This document shows positions 28,731-37,001 of a stretch of 64,000 nt of DNA, in pieces (within the stretch, counting starts at the first letter, position 1; every line of letters starts with the position of its first letter). Source of the stretch: an uncultured Cohaesibacter sp. (GTDB taxonomy: Bacteria; Pseudomonadota; Alphaproteobacteria; Rhizobiales; Cohaesibacteraceae); the NCBI RefSeq assembly GCF_963682185.1, contig NZ_OY821667.1, forward strand, positions 620,001-684,000, given 5' to 3'. Below the pieces are notes generated by a model. That model made no database searches. It was not told the origin of the DNA and worked only from the letters and a program-made list of their open reading frames with translations. The position numbers were made by a program, and so were the translations under genes.

Positions 28731-29075
28731 ATGGCAAAAAAGCAGATCGTCAAACAGATCAACCATGACGAAGCCAAGGCCCTGTTGGACAAGGGCGCAA
28801 TCTTGATTGATGTCCGCGAGAAAATGGAACTGATGATGAAAGAAGTTCCGTCCGCCCTGCATCATCCCCTTTCTTCCCTGAAAGGCCCGATCGATACCAA
28901 TGGCGCTCCGGCAGCCATTTTCTTTTGTGCCTCAGGGGCCCGCACCAACGGCTATGCACGCCAACTGGCGGATTGCGTCGATTGTGATGCCTACATGCTG
29001 ACCGGCGGTGTCTATGCCCTCTCCCGTATGGGCGTGCCAACCAAGAGCGGCCTATCAAAACTGTTCGGGCGCTAA
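28731..29075 (+). CDS. Rhodanese-like sulfurtransferase
   Basis: A 114-residue single-domain rhodanese. It contains the LIDVREKMELMM segment near residue 26 and the active-site loop FFCASGARTNGYA near 67, where Cys would carry the persulfide and the loop has the C-x4-R form. It begins 17 bases after the ArsR stop and has AAAGGA ahead of ATG 28731, so both belong to one operon closed by a terminator. The product probably handles persulfide under control of the upstream repressor. Confidence 0.9.
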   Translation: MAKKQIVKQINHDEAKALLDKGAILIDVREKMELMMKEVPSALHHPLSSLKGPIDTNGAPAAIFFCASGARTNGYARQLADCVDCDAYMLTGGVYALSRMGVPTKSGLSKLFGR

Positions 29076-29115
29076 GCCCGCCGTTTGCTTAAAAGCAGGC
29101 GCTGAATATGAAATA

Positions 29116-29143
29116 AGCGTGGGCTCGACCCACGCTTTTTTTC
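29116..29143 (+). terminator. Terminator of the arsR-rhodanese operon
   Basis: Stem AGCGTGGG / CCCACGCT with a CTCGA loop followed by seven T residues, about 40 bases after the rhodanese stop codon. Confidence 0.92.
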
Positions 29144-29173
29144 GCATTCTCCGCACATCTCTTGAATGTGCGC

Positions 29174-29299
29174 TTAACCAGCAGCAATCGCTACCGTATC
29201 AAATGCTCCGAAGAAATACACAATGGCAAGAATGGCACCGAGGGCCAAAACCGCTTTCATCGTGACGCCCCAACAAGAAACGTTGACTTCGTTGTCCAT
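29174..29299 (-). CDS. Very short membrane protein, hypothetical
   Basis: A 41-residue frame beginning MDNEVNVSCWGVTMKAV, with a single hydrophobic helix (VLALGAILAIVYFFGAF) and a short C-terminal tail. GAGG lies about 5-8 bases before ATG 29299. A second ATG at codon 14 is an alternative start. The pattern (polar start, one helix) looks like a small membrane protein rather than chance, but nothing identifies the function. It lies between the arsR-rhodanese terminator and the divergent DUF599 gene. Confidence 0.5.
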   Translation of the reverse strand: MDNEVNVSCWGVTMKAVLALGAILAIVYFFGAFDTVAIAAG

Positions 29300-29570
29300 G
29301 TAACCTCAACTGTCACTTGACTATATGATACCGCACACTCACGCCGTGAGCGCGGAGGCCCCCTTGTTAACGTCTCGGCAATAAATTCGCAACCATTTAG
29401 GCATGCATTTGCTGCAAGTCAGCAATCGGTGGAGAAATTTCTAGGAAAATCAATCATCTAGTGTTTAATAAATTTGTGCGTAATGTGGCAAATCCGTGTT
29501 TCAATCTGACGCAGTTTAGCCGATTATCCCGGCAACCCGCAGGCTTAGCAAGAATGACAGGACCTCATCC

Positions 29571-30257
29571 ATGATTCCATTTTCCACTTTGGATATCGCC
29601 GCGCTCGTTTGGTATCTCGCGATCTGGATCGGCTTCACCTATCTCGTCGATTATTCTCCGCTCAAGAAACACAATATTTCTGTATCGATGGCTGTGCACA
29701 GACGCCGCTGGATGCGCTCGCTTTCGAAGCGCGAATTTCGCATGATCGATACAGGCATCTTGAATGGCCTGCAGAATGGAACCGCTTTCTTTGCCTCCAC
29801 ATCCCTTTTGGCCATTGGTGCTGGCTTTGCCATGCTGAATGCCACCGACATTGCAATGAAAGTCACAAATGATCTGTCCCTGCCCGTCGAGACCTCTCCC
29901 GAGCTTTGGGAAATCAAGGCCCTGTGCCTCACGGCCATCTATGTCTACGCCTTTTTCAAGTTCGGCTGGGCCTATCGGCTGTTCAACTACACCTCCATTC
30001 TGATTGGCGCCTTCCCCTATGCAGGGGACGCTACGGAAGAGGAAATCGAGCAGGCCATTGAGCAAGCCGCCGAAATGAACACCCTTGCGGGCCATCACTT
30101 TTCGCTCGGTCTGCGTGGTTTCTTCTTTTCCGCACCGGTTTTCGGCTGGTTCATTCATCCATGGCTGATGATTGCAGGCACCACGCTGGTCGCTCTGGTT
30201 CTTACCCGGCGCCAATTCTTTTCCCGCTCGCAGGTGATTGCTAAAAATAGTATCTAG
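29571..30257 (+). CDS. DUF599 family membrane protein
   Basis: A 228-residue membrane protein with about four helices and the DUF599 pattern: AALVWYLAIWIGFTYLVDYSP at the start, MAVHRRRWMRSLSKRE near 40, DTGILNGLQNGTAFFASTSLLAIGAG near 60, and FFKFGWAYRLFNYTSILIGA near 125. No transport or catalytic motif is known for the family. ATG 29571; the upstream 270 bases probably hold its promoter. Monocistronic. Confidence 0.82.
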   Translation: MIPFSTLDIAALVWYLAIWIGFTYLVDYSPLKKHNISVSMAVHRRRWMRSLSKREFRMIDTGILNGLQNGTAFFASTSLLAIGAGFAMLNATDIAMKVTNDLSLPVETSPELWEIKALCLTAIYVYAFFKFGWAYRLFNYTSILIGAFPYAGDATEEEIEQAIEQAAEMNTLAGHHFSLGLRGFFFSAPVFGWFIHPWLMIAGTTLVALVLTRRQFFSRSQVIAKNSI

Positions 30258-30434
30258 AAAAAGCAGGATGGACTGACAGACAGCGATGCCCTTTCGCCCG
30301 TTAGCCCAGCCGCTATCTTTTACATAGAAAGCACGGGACAAGCAGAACCAGACAGTTGCATATTGCAATCATTTGGGCCAAACGGGTATGATCTCGCCTC
30401 ATAATTGATCCAAACATTCCAGAGCTTATTGCCG

Positions 30435-31349
30435 ATGGCGCCTCACTCGATCCGCAAACCGACACCGCTTGACCTGTCCCTGATGCTGTTCCTGACGCTT
30501 GTATGGGCTTCATCCTTCATCGCCATCAAGGTCGCCGTGCCGGAAACCGGGCCGGTTTGGCTGGCCGCCATGCGCGTTGCCATCGGCTTTCTGGTTTTGC
30601 TGCCCTGGACACTCTATCGGGGCGTCATTCTTCCCACGTCAGCCAAGAGCCTTGCCAACCTGCTGATCATCTCTCTGCTGAATGTCTCCATCCCCTTCAT
30701 GCTGATCTCATGGGCGGAGCTGACCATTTCTGCGGGCATCGCCTCGCTTTTGCTAGGGACAGGCCCGCTTCTGTCCCTCATCCTCAGCCACCTGACCACC
30801 CATGATGACAAATTCAACATATTCAAGGTCATAGGTATTATTCTGGGCTTTAGTGGTATCGCGCTGGTGGTTGGACACGAGGCCCTGCAGTCCGTTGGCG
30901 CCGGAGCGGTCCTGTCCATGGTCGCCGTGCTGGGCGCGTCGTTGTGCTACGCGATTTCCGGAGCCATGATCCGACAGGTGAAGGATATCCCCCCGACACG
31001 TCTGGCAACCCTTATTCTCGGATTTGCGACAATCGAACTGATCGGACTTGGCTTACTGGAGGGTGTGCCCGAACTGGCCAGTATATCCAGCGAAGCATGG
31101 TTGAGCCTATTGTTTCTCGGCCTGTTGCCAACCGGTTTGGCAACCATCCTGCGTTATCGCCTTATCTGGGCCATCGGCGCCAGCTTCTTCTCACTGGGTA
31201 TGAATCTCATTCCTGTCTTCGGCGTTATTCTGGGCGCCCTGTTGCTGTCTGAACAGGTTGCCCTGACCACATGGATCGCCTTGGTGCTCATTCTCTCTGG
31301 CCTTATGGTGGCGCGCACAGCCCCCAAAGACGAGACAAAACCTGACTGA
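30435..31349 (+). CDS. DMT family (EamA) transporter
   Basis: About 304 residues with ten predicted membrane helices in two EamA repeats, starting with LDLSLMLFLTLVWASSFIAIKVAV and including the ALSLSL-like Gly/Pro-rich helix LNVSIPFMLISWAELTISAGIASLL. Members export amino acids, nucleotides or other small metabolites; the substrate cannot be read from the sequence. The frame opens at TTG 30405, but ATG 30435 fits the usual short cytoplasmic N-terminus. It converges with the SH3-domain gene. Confidence 0.85.
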   Translation: MAPHSIRKPTPLDLSLMLFLTLVWASSFIAIKVAVPETGPVWLAAMRVAIGFLVLLPWTLYRGVILPTSAKSLANLLIISLLNVSIPFMLISWAELTISAGIASLLLGTGPLLSLILSHLTTHDDKFNIFKVIGIILGFSGIALVVGHEALQSVGAGAVLSMVAVLGASLCYAISGAMIRQVKDIPPTRLATLILGFATIELIGLGLLEGVPELASISSEAWLSLLFLGLLPTGLATILRYRLIWAIGASFFSLGMNLIPVFGVILGALLLSEQVALTTWIALVLILSGLMVARTAPKDETKPD

Positions 31350-31370
31350 GATAGCCGGTATTTCACTCCG

Positions 31371-31727
31371 TCACATCAGATCGAGATATTTCGCATCAAC
31401 AAAGCCGATCTTGCCGTTGATCTGCACTTCGCAAACCCGGCTCTGAAGCATCTTGCGCCGTTGAGAGAGCGAACCATAGGCCCAATCGCGAAAGCTGAAT
31501 TCATTGCGACACCAGCGCATCACAACCCCTTCGGTGCCTTTGGCAAGCGGGTATTTTTTCGCTGAATTGACCTCTGGTGCGGCTCGCAAATAGGTATCCT
31601 TGAGCACAACATAAATCGTGTCATATGGGCTCTGCGCGCCTTTGTTTGCCATGGAGGATGATGGCGCTCCGGCGACGCCAGCACAAAGGAGCAACGTGCA
31701 GGAAAGAAGTCTGATCGAACGTTTCAT
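31371..31727 (-). CDS. Secreted SH3-like domain protein
   Basis: A 118-residue protein with a signal peptide (Lys/Arg-rich start, hydrophobic LLSCTLLLCAGVAGAPSS) and one bacterial SH3-like domain of the SH3_4/DUF1058 type: VVLKDTYLRAAPEVNSAKK near 40, then WCRNEFSFRDWAYGSLSQRRKMLQ. Such proteins usually bind the cell wall or act in the periplasm. ATG 31727 has GGAG about nine bases upstream and is preferred over the start at 31760. Confidence 0.78.
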   Translation of the reverse strand: MKRSIRLLSCTLLLCAGVAGAPSSSMANKGAQSPYDTIYVVLKDTYLRAAPEVNSAKKYPLAKGTEGVVMRWCRNEFSFRDWAYGSLSQRRKMLQSRVCEVQINGKIGFVDAKYLDLM

Positions 31728-31838
31728 GATGGCTTTCTCCGTCTTTTCTGATCGCGACACGGTTCCTTGCGGATGCCCTGACTGTAGCGAAGGAAAGACC
31801 CGTCTGGCCAGACCGTTTGGACCGCGAGAACCAAGAAA

Positions 31839-32267
31839 TCACTTATTTATCGGATCATTGGGCCAAACGCCCGCCGTCGCCAACTCGACAACATTGTTGA
31901 AAGGATCGCGAAAATAGATGCTTTGGCCACCAAGAGGCCACCTCACCCGGCTTTCGATGTCCACCCCTGCATCCTGCACCTTTGCCGTCCAGTCCGCGAG
32001 CGCATCCTGCTCGATTTTAAAAGCAAAATGTGATGGTCCATGGGAGCTGTGCCCGGGCACCTTTTGCCCGTTGATCAGCGCATCTTCATCACTCGCCCCG
32101 CGCAAACAGACAATCAAAACTTGTCCGGGAGCCACGTCATAGGCGTGGATGCGATCCCCCTCAATCATGCGCTCAAGCCCCAGAAAGCCATGATAGAAAT
32201 CATAGGCCTCCGCCAGATCATCAACATAGACCGGAGTTTCCAGAATACCTGTAATTCTGGTTGCCAT
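31839..32267 (-). CDS. VOC family protein
   Basis: A 142-residue vicinal-oxygen-chelate (glyoxalase/dioxygenase fold) protein. It has paired beta-alpha-beta-beta-beta units: GILETPVYVDDLAEAYDFYHGFLGLE near the start, HFAFKIEQDALADWTAKVQDAGV near 75 and IYFRDPFNNVVELATAGVWP at the end, with a Glu in the usual metal-ligand position (NVVELAT). The reaction is not defined. It is 36 bases downstream of mgtE on the same strand and could be its tail gene. Confidence 0.85.
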   Translation of the reverse strand: MATRITGILETPVYVDDLAEAYDFYHGFLGLERMIEGDRIHAYDVAPGQVLIVCLRGASDEDALINGQKVPGHSSHGPSHFAFKIEQDALADWTAKVQDAGVDIESRVRWPLGGQSIYFRDPFNNVVELATAGVWPNDPINK

Positions 32268-32303
32268 CCTCTTCCCCCTGTTTTTCTGTCTGTGCCTTCT
32301 GAT

Positions 32304-33710
32304 TTACATAAGGCCGAACCACCAGCCGGCAAGGCCAAGAAATGAAAAGAAGCCGACAACATCAGTCACTGTCGTAATGAAAACCGACGAGGCGATTGCA
32401 GGATCAACCCCGGCCTTTTGCAAACCGACGGGAATGAGGATGCCCGAGAGCCCGGCAAAAAACAGATTGACGACCAACGCCGCTCCCATGACATAACCAA
32501 GCTGGATATTGGAAAACCAGACTGCCGCTATGATCCCAAGGATGATAGCAAATGCGACGCCATTGAAAATCGAGACCAGAATCTCACGAGACACAACGCG
32601 CAGCATATTGAATTTATCGAGATCCTGTGTAGCAAGCGCTCGAACGGCAACGGTCATTGTCTGCGTGGCAGCATTGCCCCCCATAGACGCAACAATCGGC
32701 ATGAGCACGGCCAAAGCCACCATTTGCGCAATGGTTCCATCGAAGAAAGCAATCACTTGCGAGGCAATAACGGCCGTTGCCAGATTGACGATGAGCCAAG
32801 GCATACGGGACATAACAGTCGCAACAACCGTATCGGTAATTTCTTCGTCACCAACACCACCCAGACGCTTAATGTCTTCAGCAGCCTCTTCATGGATCAC
32901 GTCGACGACGTCATCAATCGTGATGACACCAACCAGTCGCTCCCCCTCGTCGAGTACAGCGGTCGACAAAAGGTCATAGCGTTCGAACAGGCGGGACACC
33001 TCTTCCTGATCCTGATCCACCATAACAAAATGGCGTTCTTCATTCTGAATTTCGGAGATGCGGGTTGGCCTGCGGGAGCGCAGCAAGGTATCCAAAGATA
33101 TGGTGCCCAGCAACCGGTGGCCGGGATCAATTACAAAAATCTGGTAGAAATCATCAGGAAGATCAGTGGTTTCGCGCAGATAGTCAATTGTCTGACCAAC
33201 AGTCCAAAAGGGTGCCACCGCGATGAAATCCGTCTGCATCAGACGACCGGCGGAATCTTCGGGGTAATCCAACGAACGCTTGAGTTGAAGCCTATCTATG
33301 GCTGGCAGAGCCGCCAGAATCTCGGCCTGATCCTCTTCTTCCAGATCTTCCAGAATGACGATGGCATCATCCGAATCCAACTCGCTGATGCCCTCGGCAA
33401 CCAGCTCGTTCGGCAGAGATTCGACGATCTTGGAACGCAGGGAATCATCCAGCTCGACAAGCGCGGTATAGTCGAAGGAGTCGCCCAGCAACTCGATGAA
33501 ATCGGAGCGGTCTTTTGGACTGAGGGCTTCAATGATATCACCAAGATCCGCCTCATGCAGATCCTGCGTCAGACTGACGAGAAGATCGGAATTGCGCGCT
33601 TCGATGGCATCGTCGATGAGTTGGAAAAGCTCTTGGGAAATCATCCCATTCTCATCGCGCACCTGCTGCAATACAGAGGCGCCATCCTGATTGATCTCTT
33701 CGAATTGCAC
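32304..33710 (-). CDS. mgtE: Magnesium transporter MgtE
   Basis: Mg2+ channel gated by cytoplasmic Mg2+. The 468-residue protein has an acidic MgtE N domain (about 25-145), two CBS domains (about 150-275) and five C-terminal membrane helices beginning near 290. The conserved MGGNAATQTMT segment is near 345, the pore Pro/Gly-rich segments follow. GTG 33710 is preceded by GAGGTAG. It lies across about 290 non-coding bases from the end of the cobalamin cluster and is independent of it. Confidence 0.93.
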   Translation of the reverse strand: MQFEEINQDGASVLQQVRDENGMISQELFQLIDDAIEARNSDLLVSLTQDLHEADLGDIIEALSPKDRSDFIELLGDSFDYTALVELDDSLRSKIVESLPNELVAEGISELDSDDAIVILEDLEEEDQAEILAALPAIDRLQLKRSLDYPEDSAGRLMQTDFIAVAPFWTVGQTIDYLRETTDLPDDFYQIFVIDPGHRLLGTISLDTLLRSRRPTRISEIQNEERHFVMVDQDQEEVSRLFERYDLLSTAVLDEGERLVGVITIDDVVDVIHEEAAEDIKRLGGVGDEEITDTVVATVMSRMPWLIVNLATAVIASQVIAFFDGTIAQMVALAVLMPIVASMGGNAATQTMTVAVRALATQDLDKFNMLRVVSREILVSIFNGVAFAIILGIIAAVWFSNIQLGYVMGAALVVNLFFAGLSGILIPVGLQKAGVDPAIASSVFITTVTDVVGFFSFLGLAGWWFGLM

Positions 33711-34001
33711 TGACTACCTCTTTATTGCGAACCACATCCCGATACGACACGAACCTACCCTGTTCTGCCGCAAAGCGCCATCAGACTTCAAGCCTTGTTT
33801 CTTTTCAAACACGGATTTCCTGATAAACAAATTATATATGTATCGACAACGACTGAGCGCCCGAAAAGTTCAAAAGAAGACATTATACTTTTCTACTAGG
33901 CGCCCCTCAGGATGTTCCGCCTGTGTCCCGGTCACGGACCTTCGACAGCCATCAGCATTATCGGAAAGCTTCTCATCTGTTTAAAAATGCCAGCGCCAGA
34001 C

Positions 34002-34670
34002 TCAACTGGGGAAGGCTGTGCCGGGCCGGGTTTTTCGCCATTTGCCAATAGCCTCAGAAACCGAGGCATAGACCGAGTGGCCGATTGCTTCTCCCAAGGC
34101 CGTATGCAACCCCGCATAAGCACTGTCACCTTCAGGCGCGACAACGGCGACACAATCCGTGCCCGTTCCGGTCGCCCGGCCCGTGGCAATCTGTATATCT
34201 GCATCACAAACAGCCGCAGTGCGGGCCTCCGTAGCGATAGACATCGCTTCCAGAAGTGCCCAGTCCTCAAGCCCCTGATCAATGATGACGGCAAGATTGA
34301 TGGTGCCCCATCCCTCTTTGCTCCAGTCAAGGCGCCGACCGACCCGCTCGGCATTGGACAGCCCCACTGTCACAATAGCCTTGACGTGAACAGTCTCAAC
34401 CTCCGCATCAGCAACGCAATAGTTGCCGATATCACATGACGTCAGCATCGTTACCGCGTCCAGACCATCCCGCGCTTCAAGCTCCTTTTCCAGCCACGCC
34501 ACCGGGTCAACATCAATAGGCAGATCCTTGTTCTTGACTTCCCGCCAGAGCAATTGCTGCGCGGTGACAAGGCCGGGGCGGTTCACCGCCCAACTGGCAA
34601 CACGCACCGGATGGGCAAAGGAAACACAAAGCCAGGGCGCTTCATGAACGATCGAACATGGAAAAGGCAT
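34002..34670 (-). CDS. cbiZ: Adenosylcobinamide amidohydrolase CbiZ
   Basis: CbiZ cleaves the aminopropanol amide of adenosylcobinamide (and of some pseudo-cobalamins) to adenosylcobyric acid, so salvaged corrinoids can enter de novo assembly. The 222-residue protein has the family marks: VASWAVNRPG near 25, AVTMLTSCDI near 74, VKAIVTVGLSNAERVG near 92 and TGRATGTGTDCVAVVAP near 165. Its ATG directly abuts the tonB stop codon, and it is the last gene of the B12-uptake cluster, which agrees with this function. Confidence 0.88.
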   Translation of the reverse strand: MPFPCSIVHEAPWLCVSFAHPVRVASWAVNRPGLVTAQQLLWREVKNKDLPIDVDPVAWLEKELEARDGLDAVTMLTSCDIGNYCVADAEVETVHVKAIVTVGLSNAERVGRRLDWSKEGWGTINLAVIIDQGLEDWALLEAMSIATEARTAAVCDADIQIATGRATGTGTDCVAVVAPEGDSAYAGLHTALGEAIGHSVYASVSEAIGKWRKTRPGTAFPS

Positions 34671-36230
34671 CTATTTTGAAAATCTCACAGGCAGGGTCAA
34701 GGTGTGTCGAGCCCCGGAAAACTCCTTTGGCGGTTTCGGCGCCGGAGAAGCCCGCATGGGAAGCGAACGAATTTCATCATCCAGATAGCGATCCCCCGCA
34801 CTCTTGATGAGCGTGGACTTGAGAACGCGCCCGGACTGATTGATGACAATGCGTACCACGCCCTGCCCCTGAACGCCACGCATTTTGGCCGAACGGGGAT
34901 ATCGCTTGTGCCGCTCAATCCAGCGACGCAACTGGGTCGCATAGCTGGCACGGACACCACGGGAACCAGCTCCGCCGGCCTTGTTGGAAGTCCCCCCATC
35001 ACCTCTCACAGATGCCTTGGGCGAATGTCCGGAATTCTGGGCAGCCCCGACCGCCTTGTGACTTGAAGAGGAGTGAGCCGTTTGGCTGCCGCCACCGTCT
35101 TTAAGTCCCTCGGCTTTCGCTACTCGCAAGCGTTTTGGTGCGGGAGCCGTTTTGATCTTTACTCGGGGGGCAGACGCGGGCAAGGCGGTCAGTGCACCGC
35201 CCTGCATCAGCGAAACGTGCTGAGCCGGTTCGGCCTCATCCTCTGAGCGATCCTCTTCTGTTTCTGTCTCAGCAACGACAGGCGCAGACTTCGGCAGCAT
35301 CACGGGCTGGGCAGGATCAGTCCTTTCATCTTCTAACGCCATCTCGACCTCGGGCTGAGGCGCAGGGTCTGGTGTCGGTTCAGTTTCAGGCTTAACCGCT
35401 AACTTAAGAGCAAAGCGGGGCTCCGTTTCGGGCACGGAAACGGGGTCAACCAGATCTGTGCTCTCTTCGGGCTGGAGATCAACAGGCTCATCAGGCTCTG
35501 TCGGCTTTGTTTCGGGGAGAGCTTCAGGTTCAGGCCTTGATGCTTCAGCCAAAGCCTCTTCTTGATCCTGCTCTTGCCTCTGCACTGACTCATCCACGGC
35601 TTGTAGCCCTGATTCATGCTCCGCAGTTGGAGGCGTTACCGGCTTGAGCGAGTGAGGCTCAGGCTCTTTAGTGGCGACAACTGGCTCTGTTGGGTCTGCT
35701 TGCGGCTCTGGCTCAGGGTTGGGATCAGCTTCAATCCTGGTTTTATCTGCGGAGACAGTCTCATCATCAGGCGCGACCGTTTCTGTCGCATCGATAGCTT
35801 CAGGATTATTGGGCTCGACAGACGGCTCTGGCTCTGTTGCGTCTGATGAAACCATTTCTGGTTCAGATTGCTCTACCAGTTCGGGCTCGTTTGCTTGCGC
35901 TTGATTAGACGCCGGATCGGCCATAACATCGGCCATAACATCGGCCATAACATCGGCGACGGCCTCGGAAGGCTCCGGAGCAGGCTCCTGTGCAGAGGTG
36001 GGCTCGCTGTCGGCCTCTTCGCCATCGCCATTCGCCATGACATCCCGGTTGCCACCGGCGATCCCCTGCCCCATATCTGGCATGATGCTCACCTGCATAT
36101 TGGCCATGAAGGCCCCGCCCATGTCGTAGCGGGATTCCCCATCAAGCTCCGCCCAATAGGCAAGGGCCAGCGCAAGGTGCACCAGAACACCAGCACAAAT
36201 GCAGACAATCCATAAAGCCAATCGCTTCAC
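34671..36230 (-). CDS. tonB: TonB with an exceptionally long acidic linker
   Basis: Energy-coupling protein linking the inner-membrane ExbB-ExbD motor to the outer-membrane receptor. It has 519 residues, about twice E. coli TonB. An N-terminal membrane anchor (LWIVCICAGVLVHLALALAYW, about 5-25) is followed by about 370 residues rich in Glu, Pro, Ala, Ser and Asp, containing a short MADV tandem repeat near 90-105. A Lys/Arg/Gly-rich zone and the TonB C-terminal domain (about 430-519; RYPRSAKMRGVQGQGVVRI) close the protein. GTG 36230 overlaps exbD by four bases. It is encoded inside the cobalamin operon and is presumably dedicated to BtuB. Confidence 0.88.
   Translation of the reverse strand: MKRLALWIVCICAGVLVHLALALAYWAELDGESRYDMGGAFMANMQVSIMPDMGQGIAGGNRDVMANGDGEEADSEPTSAQEPAPEPSEAVADVMADVMADVMADPASNQAQANEPELVEQSEPEMVSSDATEPEPSVEPNNPEAIDATETVAPDDETVSADKTRIEADPNPEPEPQADPTEPVVATKEPEPHSLKPVTPPTAEHESGLQAVDESVQRQEQDQEEALAEASRPEPEALPETKPTEPDEPVDLQPEESTDLVDPVSVPETEPRFALKLAVKPETEPTPDPAPQPEVEMALEDERTDPAQPVMLPKSAPVVAETETEEDRSEDEAEPAQHVSLMQGGALTALPASAPRVKIKTAPAPKRLRVAKAEGLKDGGGSQTAHSSSSHKAVGAAQNSGHSPKASVRGDGGTSNKAGGAGSRGVRASYATQLRRWIERHKRYPRSAKMRGVQGQGVVRIVINQSGRVLKSTLIKSAGDRYLDDEIRSLPMRASPAPKPPKEFSGARHTLTLPVRFSK
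35916..35951. repeat. Three perfect 12-base tandem units inside tonB
   Basis: The unit ATCGGCCATAAC occurs three times in a row with a partial fourth copy at 35952-35957. On the coding strand it yields repeated Val-Met-Ala-Asp in the acidic linker. Because the unit is a multiple of three, length variation would stay in frame. Confidence 0.85.
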
Positions 36231-36622
36231 CGTTGCCGCACCTCCAGCTTGACCTCACCCTTGCTATAGGGCTGGAACATTTGCGCCAGCTCGAGCACCT
36301 TGGCAAAATCGGCTCCCGCATCCGCGCGGATCACCAGATCTCGCGCCTCGGTGTCTTCTTGAAGCGCCGCTTTCAGCGCTGCAAACGCCTCGTCCCTTTG
36401 CATATGTGACTGGAACTGAACCGCCCCCTGCGCATCAACAAAAAGCATAAGGGATGCGCCTTTTTCCGCACTCTGAGCGCTCTCCGCCGGATCGATATCC
36501 AGCGCGGAGCGCTGAGAAATATGTCCCATCAGCATCAAAAAGATGAGCAACAGAAACACGACGTTGATCATCGGCAGGATGGTTTCGCCAAAGGCGGGCC
36601 GTTCTGGTTCATTGAACTGCAT
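36227..36622 (-). CDS. exbD: ExbD-like biopolymer transporter, second copy
   Basis: A 131-residue ExbD/TolR protein. The membrane helix (TILPMINVVFLLLIFLMLMGHISQ, about 15-38) carries the position normally held by the proton-accepting Asp. Here the run reads P-M-I-N-V-V, with Asn in place of the usual Asp (LIDVVF), so this copy may be non-translocating or partner-only. A periplasmic domain follows. It overlaps the preceding exbD by 14 bases and tonB by four, showing tight coupling. Confidence 0.85.
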   Translation of the reverse strand: MQFNEPERPAFGETILPMINVVFLLLIFLMLMGHISQRSALDIDPAESAQSAEKGASLMLFVDAQGAVQFQSHMQRDEAFAALKAALQEDTEARDLVIRADAGADFAKVLELAQMFQPYSKGEVKLEVRQR

Positions 36623-37001
36623 TGCTCGCCTCCGGCACCAGAGAAACCGTAGATATACCCATCGCCTTCAACCGGTCGAGGGCATCAACGCCATGCTGGA
36701 TTGGCACAGACGCTTCCAGAAAGATGCTCACCGGCTGATGATTGACCACAGCATCCGCTAAGGCCTGATCCACCGGCTCTCCTGCGCTGGTCAAAAGGTC
36801 CCCATCGGCCCGCAAAACCAGTCGCAACGCGGTGGACTGCCCGCCGCTGCCGCTTTGCCCCTTGACCAGATCAATCACGCGATACTGGCTGAAGGATGAA
36901 ACAAGCATGAAAAAGACAATCAGAATAAAGATCACATCGATCAACGATGTGAGGCTGACCCGAGGTCGGCGCCTTCTTTCTTCTGAAAAATCAAACGCCA
37001 T
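36609..37001 (-). CDS. exbD: ExbD-like biopolymer transporter, first copy
   Basis: A 130-residue ExbD/TolR protein with a basic cytoplasmic start (RRRRPRVSL), the canonical TSLIDVIFILIVFFMLV helix with the proton-channel Asp near residue 22, and a periplasmic domain. It shares one base (TAATG) with the stop of exbB. Together with ExbB it should form the proton-driven motor for TonB. The pair of different ExbD copies is discussed as a finding. Confidence 0.9.
   Translation of the reverse strand: MAFDFSEERRRRPRVSLTSLIDVIFILIVFFMLVSSFSQYRVIDLVKGQSGSGGQSTALRLVLRADGDLLTSAGEPVDQALADAVVNHQPVSIFLEASVPIQHGVDALDRLKAMGISTVSLVPEASNAVQ

Noticed and set aside
29565..30368. A 267-codon minus-strand frame opposite the DUF599 gene
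   Set aside because: No domain and contradicts the conserved membrane protein encoded on the plus strand.
32418..33713. A 431-codon plus-strand frame opposite mgtE
   Set aside because: Complement of mgtE; no domain; rich in His, Gln and Asn as expected for an antisense shadow.
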